From Sphingobium yanoikuyae (GTDB lineage: Bacteria > Pseudomonadota > Alphaproteobacteria > Sphingomonadales > Sphingomonadaceae): a DNA stretch of 64,000 nt. This document shows positions 16,543 through 24,217 of this stretch, piece after piece. The DNA lies in NCBI RefSeq assembly GCF_013001025.1, contig NZ_CP053023.1, forward strand, positions 62,001-126,000. The letters run 5' to 3'. How positions within the stretch are numbered: the stretch's first letter is position 1; every line of letters begins with the position of its first letter. The notes below the pieces were generated by a model. The model saw nothing but the letters and a program-made list of their open reading frames with translations, did not search any database and had not been told where the DNA came from. Both the position numbers and the translations under genes were made by a program.

Positions 16543-17757
16543 TCAGGCATTCACTGCCTTCGCTATCCCGTCGTCGGTCTCGATACGATCACGTCCCAAG
16601 GTCTTGGGTCGGTAGCATGCCTGATCGGCGCGGCGCATGAGGTCGGCTAGGCTGTCTCCCGCCTGGTATTGCGCAATTCCCGCGCTGAAGCTGAAAGTGG
16701 GCAGGTCGGCCTGGCCATGTTCGCGCGTATGGGCGCGCATGGCCTCGACGATAAGGCCAGCCGCGGGCGCGGAGACCCGATTGAGCAGGATCACGAATTC
16801 CTCGCCGCCGGTGCGCGCAAGATGGGCGGACTTGGGCGCCGTACTGCGCAGGATATCGGCAAAGGCCTGGATAACCCGGTCGCCCATATCATGCCCAAAG
16901 CAGTCGTTGATCCGTTTGAAATGGTCGAGGTCGATCATCACGGCACAGAGCTGGCGCTTGCCGATTGGAGCCGATGCCAGCAGCGCCTGCGCCTGACGGT
17001 CGAAACCGCAGCGATTGAGGAGGCCTGAGAGATGATCGGTCTCCGCCGTGCGCACATATTCCTGAATGGTCGTCTGGATGACGATCAGCAGAACGGTGAG
17101 CCCGGCAGCCGTCAGTAGGATGGCCGTGCTGGCTTGGGAATAAAGCGCATAGGCGCTCCCGGCATAGTCTCTTGCGGTTTGTCCCGACCCCAGGGCGGCA
17201 GCAACGAAGGGTTTGATGAAAAAGTTGAGACCGCTCAGGAGAAACAGCCCGGCCAGGGTGTGGTTGAGCTGGCCCTTGCCGGTGCGAAAGGCCGTATGGC
17301 TGCACAGGAGAATGCCGAGGGCCAAGGGCAGCTGGAAGGCCAGCTCATAAATGAGATCGTCTCGCGTCCCGCCCCAGATCGCAATGCGCGTGATCAGGCC
17401 CAGCACGGCAAGAGTGGCGATCGCTGTCCAGGGTGGGCGCTTGCGATGAAAGATGCTGAGCGCGGCCGCCATGGCGAGGAAACCGCCCAACAGCGCCATG
17501 TAGCTCGCCAGCATGAAGGGCGCGGGATAATCGGTCAGCCGGATCGCAATCTCGCTGATCGGCGTCACCATGCCCAAAAGGTAGCTGACCCCGAACGCGA
17601 TGACCGGACGTTGTCCCCGACTGATGCGGGCGATCAGGAAATAGCTGAGCGCAAAGAGGCCTGCCACCACCGCATTGACGATCAGCAGAACCACTGCCCA
17701 TTCATACGCACACGAACCCTTTGCCTTGCGGCAAGGGTAAGCGAGTCTGGTTAACAT
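16543..17757 (-). CDS. Membrane-anchored diguanylate cyclase (GGDEF)
   Basis: 404 residues. About seven hydrophobic segments (residues 18-235) precede a GGDEF domain (about 240-395) with TGGEEF as the active-site loop and IDLDHFKRINDCFGHDMGD. No clear RxxD inhibitory site precedes the loop. It should synthesise cyclic di-GMP in response to an unknown membrane signal. The ATG at 17757 is supported only by the open frame; the later in-frame start options would still keep the membrane part. It is convergent with nothing and divergent from the Hsp20 operon. Confidence 0.85.
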   Translation of the reverse strand: MLTRLAYPCRKAKGSCAYEWAVVLLIVNAVVAGLFALSYFLIARISRGQRPVIAFGVSYLLGMVTPISEIAIRLTDYPAPFMLASYMALLGGFLAMAAALSIFHRKRPPWTAIATLAVLGLITRIAIWGGTRDDLIYELAFQLPLALGILLCSHTAFRTGKGQLNHTLAGLFLLSGLNFFIKPFVAAALGSGQTARDYAGSAYALYSQASTAILLTAAGLTVLLIVIQTTIQEYVRTAETDHLSGLLNRCGFDRQAQALLASAPIGKRQLCAVMIDLDHFKRINDCFGHDMGDRVIQAFADILRSTAPKSAHLARTGGEEFVILLNRVSAPAAGLIVEAMRAHTREHGQADLPTFSFSAGIAQYQAGDSLADLMRRADQACYRPKTLGRDRIETDDGIAKAVNA

Positions 17758-17897
17758 TATCCTGATCCCGCAGTGTTCGGCCTACGTGCGCAGCTCCCGT
17801 TTTCGCGGGATCCCGATGGGTGATCGCCAGAGACTAAATCCGCAGGTTCAGTGAGCCCAAATTTCTTCAGACCTCTGTTTCCTTTCCTTTTTTATCT

Positions 17898-17926
17898 CTT
17901 GAATCTGCGTTTGCCGAAATTACGTC
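17898..17926 (+). promoter_or_regulatory. Candidate RpoH-type promoter for hsp20
   Basis: CTTGAA at 17898-17903 is followed after 17 bases by TACGTC at 17921-17926. CTTG with this spacing is the -35 signature of alphaproteobacterial sigma-32 promoters; the -10 match is weak. A start about seven bases downstream would put the 5' end of the mRNA exactly at the first hairpin of the thermometer. Confidence 0.45.
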
Positions 17927-17933
17927 TGGGGTG

Positions 17934-18028
17934 CCGGACGCCGTTCGGGTCCGGTTGGACATAGAGAGCGTCGGCTCTACTGTACCGGCGCTTCTCATGC
18001 CCAAATTGCTCAACCGGAGGATTTGGAA
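17934..18028 (+). promoter_or_regulatory. ROSE-like RNA thermometer in the hsp20 5' leader
   Basis: Three consecutive stem-loops fill the leader. Hairpin I is 17934-17954 (CCGGAC paired with GTCCGG, continued inside by CCG and CGG). Hairpin II is 17964-17996 (GAGAGCGTCGG against CCGGCGCTTCTC, one bulge). Hairpin III is 18001-18026. In hairpin III the conserved UUGCU motif pairs with the GGAGG Shine-Dalgarno: CCAAAUU, a bulged G, and CUC pair with GAGGAUUUGG. This is the defining architecture of ROSE elements, which melt on heating and free the ribosome site of small heat-shock genes. Seen directly; function inferred from the family. Confidence 0.88.
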
Positions 18029-18505
18029 ATGAGAACCAATTTTGACTTTGCGCCCTATCGGCGCTCCACCGTCGGCTTCGACCGACTCTTCGATCTGCTC
18101 GAGACGGGCATGCGGGGCGATGGCTCCGATGGCTATCCACCGTTCGACATTCTGCGGAACGGCGAGGACAGCTATCAGATCACGCTCGCCCTGGCGGGTT
18201 TCCGTCCCGAGGACGTCGAGGTCGTGGCGCAGCAGAACCAGCTCACCGTCACGGGCAAGCGCGCCGATGACGACGGCAAGAGCGAGTATCTGCACCGCGG
18301 CATTGCCGCGCGGGCCTTCGAACGCCGCTTCCAGCTCGCCGATCATATCGAAGTCGGCGAGGCTTCCTTCGACAATGGTCTTCTGACCATTGCCCTCAAG
18401 CGCGTCGTGCCCGAGGCGATGAAGCCCCGGCGTATCGCGATCGGCGGGTCGTCCCCCGAGCCCGCGCAGATCGAGACGCAGCACCAGGAAGCCAAGGCGG
18501 CCTGA
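18029..18505 (+). CDS. Small heat-shock protein, Hsp20/IbpA type
   Basis: 158 residues with an alpha-crystallin domain (about 35-130): YPPFDILRNGEDSYQITLALAGF start, LTVTGKR, RGIAARAFERRF and the NGLLTIALKR strand. This is the IbpA/HspH class A of bacterial small heat-shock proteins, ATP-independent holdases that keep unfolded proteins refoldable. The start at 18029 is fixed by GGAGG at 18016-18020, which is the site hidden in the ROSE hairpin. It is first in a probable operon with the second Hsp20, 97 bases downstream. Confidence 0.95.
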   Translation: MRTNFDFAPYRRSTVGFDRLFDLLETGMRGDGSDGYPPFDILRNGEDSYQITLALAGFRPEDVEVVAQQNQLTVTGKRADDDGKSEYLHRGIAARAFERRFQLADHIEVGEASFDNGLLTIALKRVVPEAMKPRRIAIGGSSPEPAQIETQHQEAKAA

Positions 18506-18524
18506 TCTCGCGCTCCAAGTGGTT

Positions 18525-18561
18525 CTGCCGGCGTCGTTCCTTCGGAAACGGCGGCCGGCAG
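18525..18561 (+). terminator. Strong intercistronic hairpin between the two hsp20 genes
   Basis: CTGCCGGC-GTCGTTCC (18525-18540) pairs almost fully with GGAAACGGCGGCCGGCAG (18544-18561) around a TTC loop. No T-run follows, so it is more likely a processing or attenuation structure, or a stabiliser of the upstream message, than a full terminator. Confidence 0.6.
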
Positions 18562-18601
18562 GCCATACCCCACAATCCAGCCTCAAAAGGAGATGATCAT
18601 C

Positions 18602-19114
18602 ATGTCTCTTCGTGATCTCATTCCCTGGAGCCGGCAGGAAAACCGGCTACCCGCGGTCGTAGGCGCTGAGCCGGAGCGGGATCGGACCACCCATCCGCTC
18701 ATGTCGCTTCACCGCGATGTGAATCGCCTGTTCGACGATCTGTGGCGGGGCCTGCCGTCGTCGCTCACGGCCTTGGGCCATGTCATCGACTATCCGCGTA
18801 TCGAACTCAGCGAAACCGACGAGGACATCCGCGTCACGGCCGAACTGCCCGGCATGGACGAGTCGCAGGTCGATCTCTCGATCGCGGACGGCGTCCTCGC
18901 CTTGAAGGGCGAGAAGAAGTCCGAGCTCGAGGACAAGGATCGCGGCTATTCGGAACGGAGCTATGGCCGGTTCGAACGGCGGATTCACCTGCCCAAGGGC
19001 GTGGAACCCGACAAGGCGCAGGCCAGCTTCAGCAACGGCGTGTTGACCGTCACCATCCCGCGCAAGGAGGGAGACGTCGACAGCGTCCGGCGCATTCCGA
19101 TCAACAAGAACTGA
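18602..19114 (+). CDS. Small heat-shock protein, Hsp20 family (second copy)
   Basis: 170 residues with an alpha-crystallin domain from about residue 60 (IDYPRIELSETDEDIRVTAELPGMD, LALKGEKK, GRFERRIHLPKGV, NGVLTVTIPRK). It belongs to the class B/HSP20c-like group, distinct from its upstream neighbour; related hsp20 genes occur in transmissible heat-resistance loci. AAGGAG at 18587-18592 fits the ATG at 18602 better than the ATG at 18593, which is too close. It is a holdase chaperone of the cytosol. It is followed by a strong hairpin at 19124-19149, then the NDUFS4-domain gene. Confidence 0.95.
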   Translation: MSLRDLIPWSRQENRLPAVVGAEPERDRTTHPLMSLHRDVNRLFDDLWRGLPSSLTALGHVIDYPRIELSETDEDIRVTAELPGMDESQVDLSIADGVLALKGEKKSELEDKDRGYSERSYGRFERRIHLPKGVEPDKAQASFSNGVLTVTIPRKEGDVDSVRRIPINKN

Positions 19115-19123
19115 CCAGGAAGA

Positions 19124-19149
19124 GAGGGCGGCCTGATCGGGCCGCCCTC
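19124..19149 (+). terminator. Hairpin downstream of the hsp20 pair
   Basis: GAGGGCGGCC at 19124-19133 and GGCCGCCCTC at 19140-19149 are perfect 10-base inverted repeats with a 6-base loop. A short pyrimidine stretch without a full T-run follows. It is probably a partial terminator, letting some transcription run into the NDUFS4-domain gene. Confidence 0.65.
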
Positions 19150-19164
19150 ATCTTGGAGGATAGG

Positions 19165-19719
19165 ATGGCAACGCAACCAAGTCTGACCAGTCCGCTACCC
19201 GCCGCCCCCGGGGTGCGGCCGACTCCCAAAGGGGCCAACGACAATGAAGATGCGATCGCCATGCAGCCGACATGGCAGCGCTATACCAGCGCGCTGCCGC
19301 CTGATGCGCAGGCGATCATCGAGCCCGATCCCTATGCCGACCACCCCGGGCGCGCGCGGCGGGGCCGCTGGCGGATGCGCTTTAGGGAGCGGTTCGCGCC
19401 CTTGCCCGATCCGCTGACGGGATGGACCGGGGCAGGAGATCCACTCTCTTCCCTGATGCTCGAATTTGCCACGCGCGAGGCTGCGGAGGCCTATTGCCGT
19501 GGGCGCGGGCTAAGCTTCATCACCCATGACAAGCCCCGCCGGCGCCCCGTCCAGCCCGCCCTTCAGGCCTTCCAGCTTAGTGCCATGGCGCCGCTTTGCT
19601 GCTGGCCCACGGGGCCCCATGCCCGCTGTTGTGGAAACTATCCAGTGCTTGCAGACCCCGGCCCCATTCAAGGCAGAGGCACCGCAGCCGATCCGCATCA
19701 CCACGCGGGCCTGTCATGA
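19165..19719 (+). CDS. NDUFS4-like (ETC complex I subunit domain) protein
   Basis: 184 residues. Residues about 60-130 (RARRGRWRMRFRERF, PLTGWTGAGDPLSS, FATREAAEAYCRGRGL) match the NDUFS4 / 18-kDa accessory-subunit domain of mitochondrial and alphaproteobacterial complex I. The usual family member ends soon after the PRRRPVQP segment. Here the frame continues for about 55 residues of unrelated low-complexity sequence. GGAGGATAGG before the ATG at 19165 is a good ribosome site. The stop overlaps the next ATG (ATGA), so it is translationally coupled to the protease. A role in protecting respiration under stress is a guess. Confidence 0.75.
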   Translation: MATQPSLTSPLPAAPGVRPTPKGANDNEDAIAMQPTWQRYTSALPPDAQAIIEPDPYADHPGRARRGRWRMRFRERFAPLPDPLTGWTGAGDPLSSLMLEFATREAAEAYCRGRGLSFITHDKPRRRPVQPALQAFQLSAMAPLCCWPTGPHARCCGNYPVLADPGPIQGRGTAADPHHHAGLS

Positions 19720-20519
19720 AGCGTGGGGGGCTTTTTATCGGCGCCCTCGGCTGTGCCTTGCTGGCTGACCTCTTGTTCGGCTGGGGGTTCTCATGGGGCG
19801 GCGCAGCGCGGGATATCCCTCCCGTTCCCGCAGCAGAGCCGGTGCCGATCAGCCGACTCACCGTCGCTCCGCTGGTCAAGCGCATCTCGCCGGCAGTGGT
19901 GAACATCGCGGTGGCCTATCCCTCCCCCTATGCGCAAAATCCCCTGCTTCGCGATCCCTATTTTCGCCGTCATTTCGGGGTCCCGGACGTGGCGCTCGAG
20001 CCGCGCCTGTCCGCCGGCTCGGGGGTCATCGTCGATGCCGCACGCGGGCTGGTTCTGACCAACGCTCATGTCGTCAAGGACGGCCTCATGATCGTTGTCA
20101 TGCTCCAGGACCAGCGCAAGCTGGAAGCCCGGCTGGTCGGCGTCAGTCCCGACGCGGACATCGCGGTTTTGCAGATTCCGGCTCGGAACCTGAAAGCCGC
20201 GCCGCTTGCCAGTGCCGATACCGCCGAGGTCGGCGACTATGTCGTCGCAGTCGGCAATCCCTTCGGCCTCGGGCAAACCGTCACGGCAGGGATCGTCAGT
20301 GCGCTGGGCCGCGGCCTGACGCCGCAAAGCCCGGTCGGCCTCATCCAGACCGATGCACCGATCAATCCAGGCAATTCCGGAGGGCCGCTCATCAACATGC
20401 GCGGTGAGGTTATCGGAATCAACACGGCGATCCTGGCGCCGTTCGAAGGCAATGTCGGCATCGGTTTCGCGGTTCCCGCGTCGGTGGTCCGGGACGTCCT
20501 GCGGCAAGCGCGCTCCTGA
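19716..20519 (+). CDS. HtrA/DegP-like trypsin-type serine protease without PDZ domain
   Basis: 267 residues. An N-terminal signal anchor (LFIGALGCALLADLLFGWGF) is followed by an S1C protease domain with the complete triad: His in LTNAHVV, Asp in DADIAVL, Ser in GNSGGPL. GDYVVAVGNPFGLGQTVT is typical of DegP-family proteins. No PDZ domain follows, unlike DegP/DegS, so it may work unregulated or as a scaffold. It should act in the periplasm on misfolded proteins. It is coupled by ATGA overlap to the NDUFS4-domain gene. A DegP-like protease is also a regular member of transmissible stress loci. Confidence 0.88.
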   Translation: MKRGGLFIGALGCALLADLLFGWGFSWGGAARDIPPVPAAEPVPISRLTVAPLVKRISPAVVNIAVAYPSPYAQNPLLRDPYFRRHFGVPDVALEPRLSAGSGVIVDAARGLVLTNAHVVKDGLMIVVMLQDQRKLEARLVGVSPDADIAVLQIPARNLKAAPLASADTAEVGDYVVAVGNPFGLGQTVTAGIVSALGRGLTPQSPVGLIQTDAPINPGNSGGPLINMRGEVIGINTAILAPFEGNVGIGFAVPASVVRDVLRQARS

Positions 20520-20523
20520 CCTT

Positions 20524-20836
20524 TTAGCGAGCGGTGCCCGGCTTGGGCGCGACGCGGATCTGATTGCGGCCCCCGGTCATTGGCCGCATAAAGCGCCTCG
20601 TCGGCGGCCTTGAGCGCAGTGCGCGGGTCGGGATGATCGAAGACGTCAGCCACGCCCGCCGAGAAGGTAATCTGGCCGAAGGGCTCGTCATTGTGCCGGT
20701 TGACCAGACGCCGCTCGGCGAGGCTCTCGCGCAGCCGGTCAAGGCGCTCCTTGGCTCCGGTAAGGGTGCATCCCCTGAAGAGCATCACAAATTCCTCGCC
20801 GCCATGGCGTGAGATGTGGCATTTGTCGTCCGATGA
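20524..20836 (-). pseudogene. 3' fragment of a GGDEF diguanylate cyclase
   Basis: The stretch encodes only the C-terminal half of a GGDEF domain, starting just before ISRHGGEEFVMLF and running through ITFSAGVADV and ADEALYAAN. It then shifts frame at a five-G run near 20568, after which the expected RNQIRVAPKPGTAR end appears in the next frame. An in-frame stop lies just upstream of the fragment, and no start or sensor domain remains. It is a decayed remnant squeezed between the protease gene and the hybrid kinase. Confidence 0.8.
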
Positions 20837-20851
20837 CTCCCCGCTATCCCG

Positions 20852-23800
20852 CTATGCGGGATCACTCTTCGCTGGGTCGAGGGAGATCGCCGACACCACA
20901 CGGCGCAGATCCTCCTGACTGTAAGGCTTGAGCAGGATTGCGGCATCGGGAAATTCGGTGGATGAAATGCCGCTGCCATCGCCGCTGGCGAAAATGATCG
21001 CTGGCGCGGGGACACGCGCCTTGACGGTCCTGGCAAGGTCGATGCCGGACGCCTTGGGCAAGCCGACATCGGTCAGGACAAGGTCGACCTCGTTTTGCCC
21101 CAGCAGCGCTTCGGCAGCTTCGGCGTCCTCGGCTTCCAGGACGGCATGGCCAAGATCGGCGAGCATGTCCGCGGTGTTGAAGCGGATCAGTCCGTCGTCT
21201 TCGACAAGGAGGATACGGAGGGTGCGGGCCTCCCGCACGGGCTGGGACGCCGGCGAGGGCGATGGCTCCGGTGCGTTTCCGCCGCCCTTCGCGATCAATC
21301 GGTGCTGTGCTTCGTTGGCCAGCACGTGGCGGACTTTGCGGGCAAGCGCTTCGCGCGTGTAGGGCTTGGAAAGAAGCTCGACCCCCGGATCGAGCCGGCC
21401 ATGATGCACGATCGCGTTCTCAGTATAGCCCGAGGTGAAGAGCACCGCGAGGTTCGGCAGCCGTTCCTTCGCTCGGCGCGCAAGTTCGGGACTACGCAGC
21501 GGGCCGGGCATGACGACGTCAGTGAAGAGAAGATCCATCGGCACGCCACTCTCGATGACGGTGAGCGCGCTTTGCGCGTCGCGCGCCTTCAGCACCCGGT
21601 ATCCAAGTTCGGACAGCAGGCAGACGGCGGTCTCGCGGACGGCATCGTCGTCCTCCACCACGAGGACCGTCTCGGAGCCGCCCCGCACCGGTCCCGTGCT
21701 CGTATCGGTGAGTATGTCTTCCCGGGCAGTCTCGCGGCGCAGGTAGAGCTTGATTGTCGTGCCCTCACCCACCTCGCTGTAGATCTTGATATGGCCACCC
21801 GACTGCTTGACGAGGCCATGGACCATTGAAAGACCAAGCCCCGTCCCCTTGCCTTCCGGCTTGGTACTGAAAAATGGTTCGAAGACCTGGTCGATGATTT
21901 CCGGCGCCATGCCTGTGCCGGTATCAGTAACGGCCACCATCACATATTGCCCGGCGGTGACTTCGTCGTGCTGGCGGGCATAGTCATCATCGAGCCAGGC
22001 GTTGGCCGCCTCGATCGTCAGGCGGCCGCCATCCGGCATGGCATCTCGCGCATTGATCGCCAGATTGAGGATGGCGTTTTCGATCTGACCCGGATCCACG
22101 AGGCAGTTCCACAATCCGCCGCTCACGATGGTCTCGATCTCGACATCCTCGCCGATGACCCGGCGCAGGAGATCGTCCATATTGTTGATGAGGCGGCCCA
22201 AATTGACCACCTTGGGCTCGAGCGGTTGTCTGCGGCCGAAGGCGAGGAGCTGCGAGGCGAGCTTCGCGCCGCGCGAGACGCCTGCCAACGCATTCTGCAC
22301 ACGCTGCTCGGCGCGCTCATTTCCTGCAATGTCGCGCGACAGCAGCTGGAGGTTTCCGCTCACCACCTGCAGCAGATTGTTGAAATCATGTGCAACGCCG
22401 CCCGTCAGCTTGCCGAGCGCTTCGAGCTTCTGCGACTGGCGCAGCGCCGCTTCGGCAGCCTCGCGGTCCAGCGTTTCGCGCTGCAGCCGGCCAAGGGCCG
22501 TGCCGAGTTCTTCAGTGCGCTGCTCGACCCTGTGTTCGAGCGTCTCGTTGAGATTGTGGAGCTGGTCCTCCGCGCGCTTCTGATGCGTCACGTCGTAGCC
22601 GTCGACAAAGATGCCCGAGACACTGCCGTCCGGCTCGACGATCGGCTGATAGATGAGGTTCACGAAGCGGGTCTCGAGCGGCCCCTCCGGCGTGCGCTGG
22701 AGATGGGCTTCGAGATTGCGGCCCACAAAGGGCTCGCCGGTCTGGTACACCCTGTCCAGCAGCTCGATGAAACCCTGCCCGGCTATTTCAGGAAGCCCGT
22801 CGCGAAGGGGCATGCCGACCACATCGCGATGGCCGACAAGTTGCTGATAGGCGTCGTTGACCATGTCGAAGACATGGTCAGGGCCCTTCAAGATGCACAT
22901 GAAGCTCGGGGCTTGGCGGAAGAGCCGGCGAATGCGATCGCGCTCCTGCGTTCGCAGTTCCACCTCCGAGATCAGCTGGCGGTTCGCCTGTTCGAGGACG
23001 CGCGAGGCTTCCTCGCGCATCGTGGCGACTTCCGCCAGCGCCGCCGCGCGCTCACGTTCCGCTTCGAAGGCATAGCTGCTCGTCAGGCCTGCGGTGATCT
23101 GGCCGGCAAGCAATTCGAGGAAACTCAGATATTGCTCACCGGCGGGACGATATGGATTGAGGCCGACCACGAGGGCGCCCAGTGGCCGGTCGTTCCCGCG
23201 ATCGACCAGGGGAACGACGGCGCTCTTGGTGGGCGGACGGTCCCAGGATCCGGTTGGGAGATCGGCGTGCGTCCATTCGTCGATTAGGGGAGCGGTCCAA
23301 TCGAGCTGAACCCGCTTGACCCCCCAGGGACCTTCCGCCGCACCTGCTGCATGCGCGCAGGGGTGATCGGGATCCATCCCCGCGCAGTTGCGCGCCAGGA
23401 CAGGGGCGCCCGTTTCGTCGAAAAGGTAGACAAGCGCAAAGGGCATGTCGCGATCGTTGCGCGCGAGCTCCGCCTCGACAGCGTCGAGCACGGCCTCATG
23501 CCCTTGGGCGCCTGCAAGGGCCAACGCGAGCTGGCGCAGCGATTCCAGCCGCCGTTCGCTGATGACCCGGTCGGTCTCCTCACTGACCGCGCAAAACACG
23601 CCCTCGACCGTCCCCCGGTCGCCCAGGAGGGGGCTGTAGGAAAAGGTGTGATAGGTCTCCTCGGGATATCCCGCGCGCTCCAGGATGAGCAGAAGAGCGC
23701 GGTCCCAGGTCGCCTCGCCCTTCTGGTAGACCGTTTCGAGACGTCCTTTGATGTCGTCCCAGATCTCGGCCCACAGCTCGCGCGTCGGCATGGCAATAGA

Positions 23801-24076
23801 GCGCGGGTGTTTGTTGCCCAGTGTCGGCCGGTAGGCGTCGTTGTAGAAGAAATGGATGTCGGGCCCCCAACCGAGCCACATTTCGAATTTCGACGTCAGC
23901 AACAGGCGCAACGCGACCTTGAGCCCGTCGGGCCAGTGTTGCGGAGAACCAAGCGGCGTTGCGGTCCAATCATGGACACGCAGCAGCCGGGCCATCTCGC
24001 TGTCCCCCACAAATATGTCTTCATAGGTGTCAGGTATTTTTATGTTTTCGGTCAAGCGCGGCTCCAGACTGTTCAT
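20852..24076 (-). CDS. Hybrid sensor histidine kinase with two receiver domains
   Basis: 1074 residues, no clear membrane segments. Domain order: N-terminal PAS-like (about 30-170, WTATPLGSP start), GAF (about 190-335), coiled coil, PAS (about 385-500), HisKA (QSQKLEALGKLTGGVAHDFNNLL, His near 562), HATPase (DTGTGM near 720, KGTGLGLSMVHG), receiver 1 (VLVVEDDD near 805, Asp in FTDVVMPG) and receiver 2 (LLVEDDGL near 957, Asp in LTDVGLPK). It senses an unknown cytoplasmic signal and may pass phosphate internally or act as a phosphate sink. It lies 141 bases downstream of the mannose operon on the same strand. Confidence 0.9.
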   Translation of the reverse strand: MNSLEPRLTENIKIPDTYEDIFVGDSEMARLLRVHDWTATPLGSPQHWPDGLKVALRLLLTSKFEMWLGWGPDIHFFYNDAYRPTLGNKHPRSIAMPTRELWAEIWDDIKGRLETVYQKGEATWDRALLLILERAGYPEETYHTFSYSPLLGDRGTVEGVFCAVSEETDRVISERRLESLRQLALALAGAQGHEAVLDAVEAELARNDRDMPFALVYLFDETGAPVLARNCAGMDPDHPCAHAAGAAEGPWGVKRVQLDWTAPLIDEWTHADLPTGSWDRPPTKSAVVPLVDRGNDRPLGALVVGLNPYRPAGEQYLSFLELLAGQITAGLTSSYAFEAERERAAALAEVATMREEASRVLEQANRQLISEVELRTQERDRIRRLFRQAPSFMCILKGPDHVFDMVNDAYQQLVGHRDVVGMPLRDGLPEIAGQGFIELLDRVYQTGEPFVGRNLEAHLQRTPEGPLETRFVNLIYQPIVEPDGSVSGIFVDGYDVTHQKRAEDQLHNLNETLEHRVEQRTEELGTALGRLQRETLDREAAEAALRQSQKLEALGKLTGGVAHDFNNLLQVVSGNLQLLSRDIAGNERAEQRVQNALAGVSRGAKLASQLLAFGRRQPLEPKVVNLGRLINNMDDLLRRVIGEDVEIETIVSGGLWNCLVDPGQIENAILNLAINARDAMPDGGRLTIEAANAWLDDDYARQHDEVTAGQYVMVAVTDTGTGMAPEIIDQVFEPFFSTKPEGKGTGLGLSMVHGLVKQSGGHIKIYSEVGEGTTIKLYLRRETAREDILTDTSTGPVRGGSETVLVVEDDDAVRETAVCLLSELGYRVLKARDAQSALTVIESGVPMDLLFTDVVMPGPLRSPELARRAKERLPNLAVLFTSGYTENAIVHHGRLDPGVELLSKPYTREALARKVRHVLANEAQHRLIAKGGGNAPEPSPSPASQPVREARTLRILLVEDDGLIRFNTADMLADLGHAVLEAEDAEAAEALLGQNEVDLVLTDVGLPKASGIDLARTVKARVPAPAIIFASGDGSGISSTEFPDAAILLKPYSQEDLRRVVSAISLDPAKSDPA

Positions 24077-24217
24077 ACGGAGTTACGCCCGGAAGGTCAT
24101 GGTAGCCAGCAGCATCTTCGCAGCCTGCTCTCACGGTCGCTGTCTTACAGGCGCACGCCCGCCTCGCGCTCCATGATCATCGCGATGAAAGGCAAACTGA
24201 TGCCGCCGGCTTTGCTT

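Noticed and set aside
19596..19715. Upstream extension of the HtrA-like protease frame
   Set aside because: The extension overlaps the NDUFS4-domain gene. The ATG at 19716 begins a proper signal anchor and forms the ATGA overlap.
21947..23287. 446-codon plus-strand frame across the hybrid kinase
   Set aside because: Antisense to a kinase with all its catalytic motifs; no ribosome site or recognisable domain.
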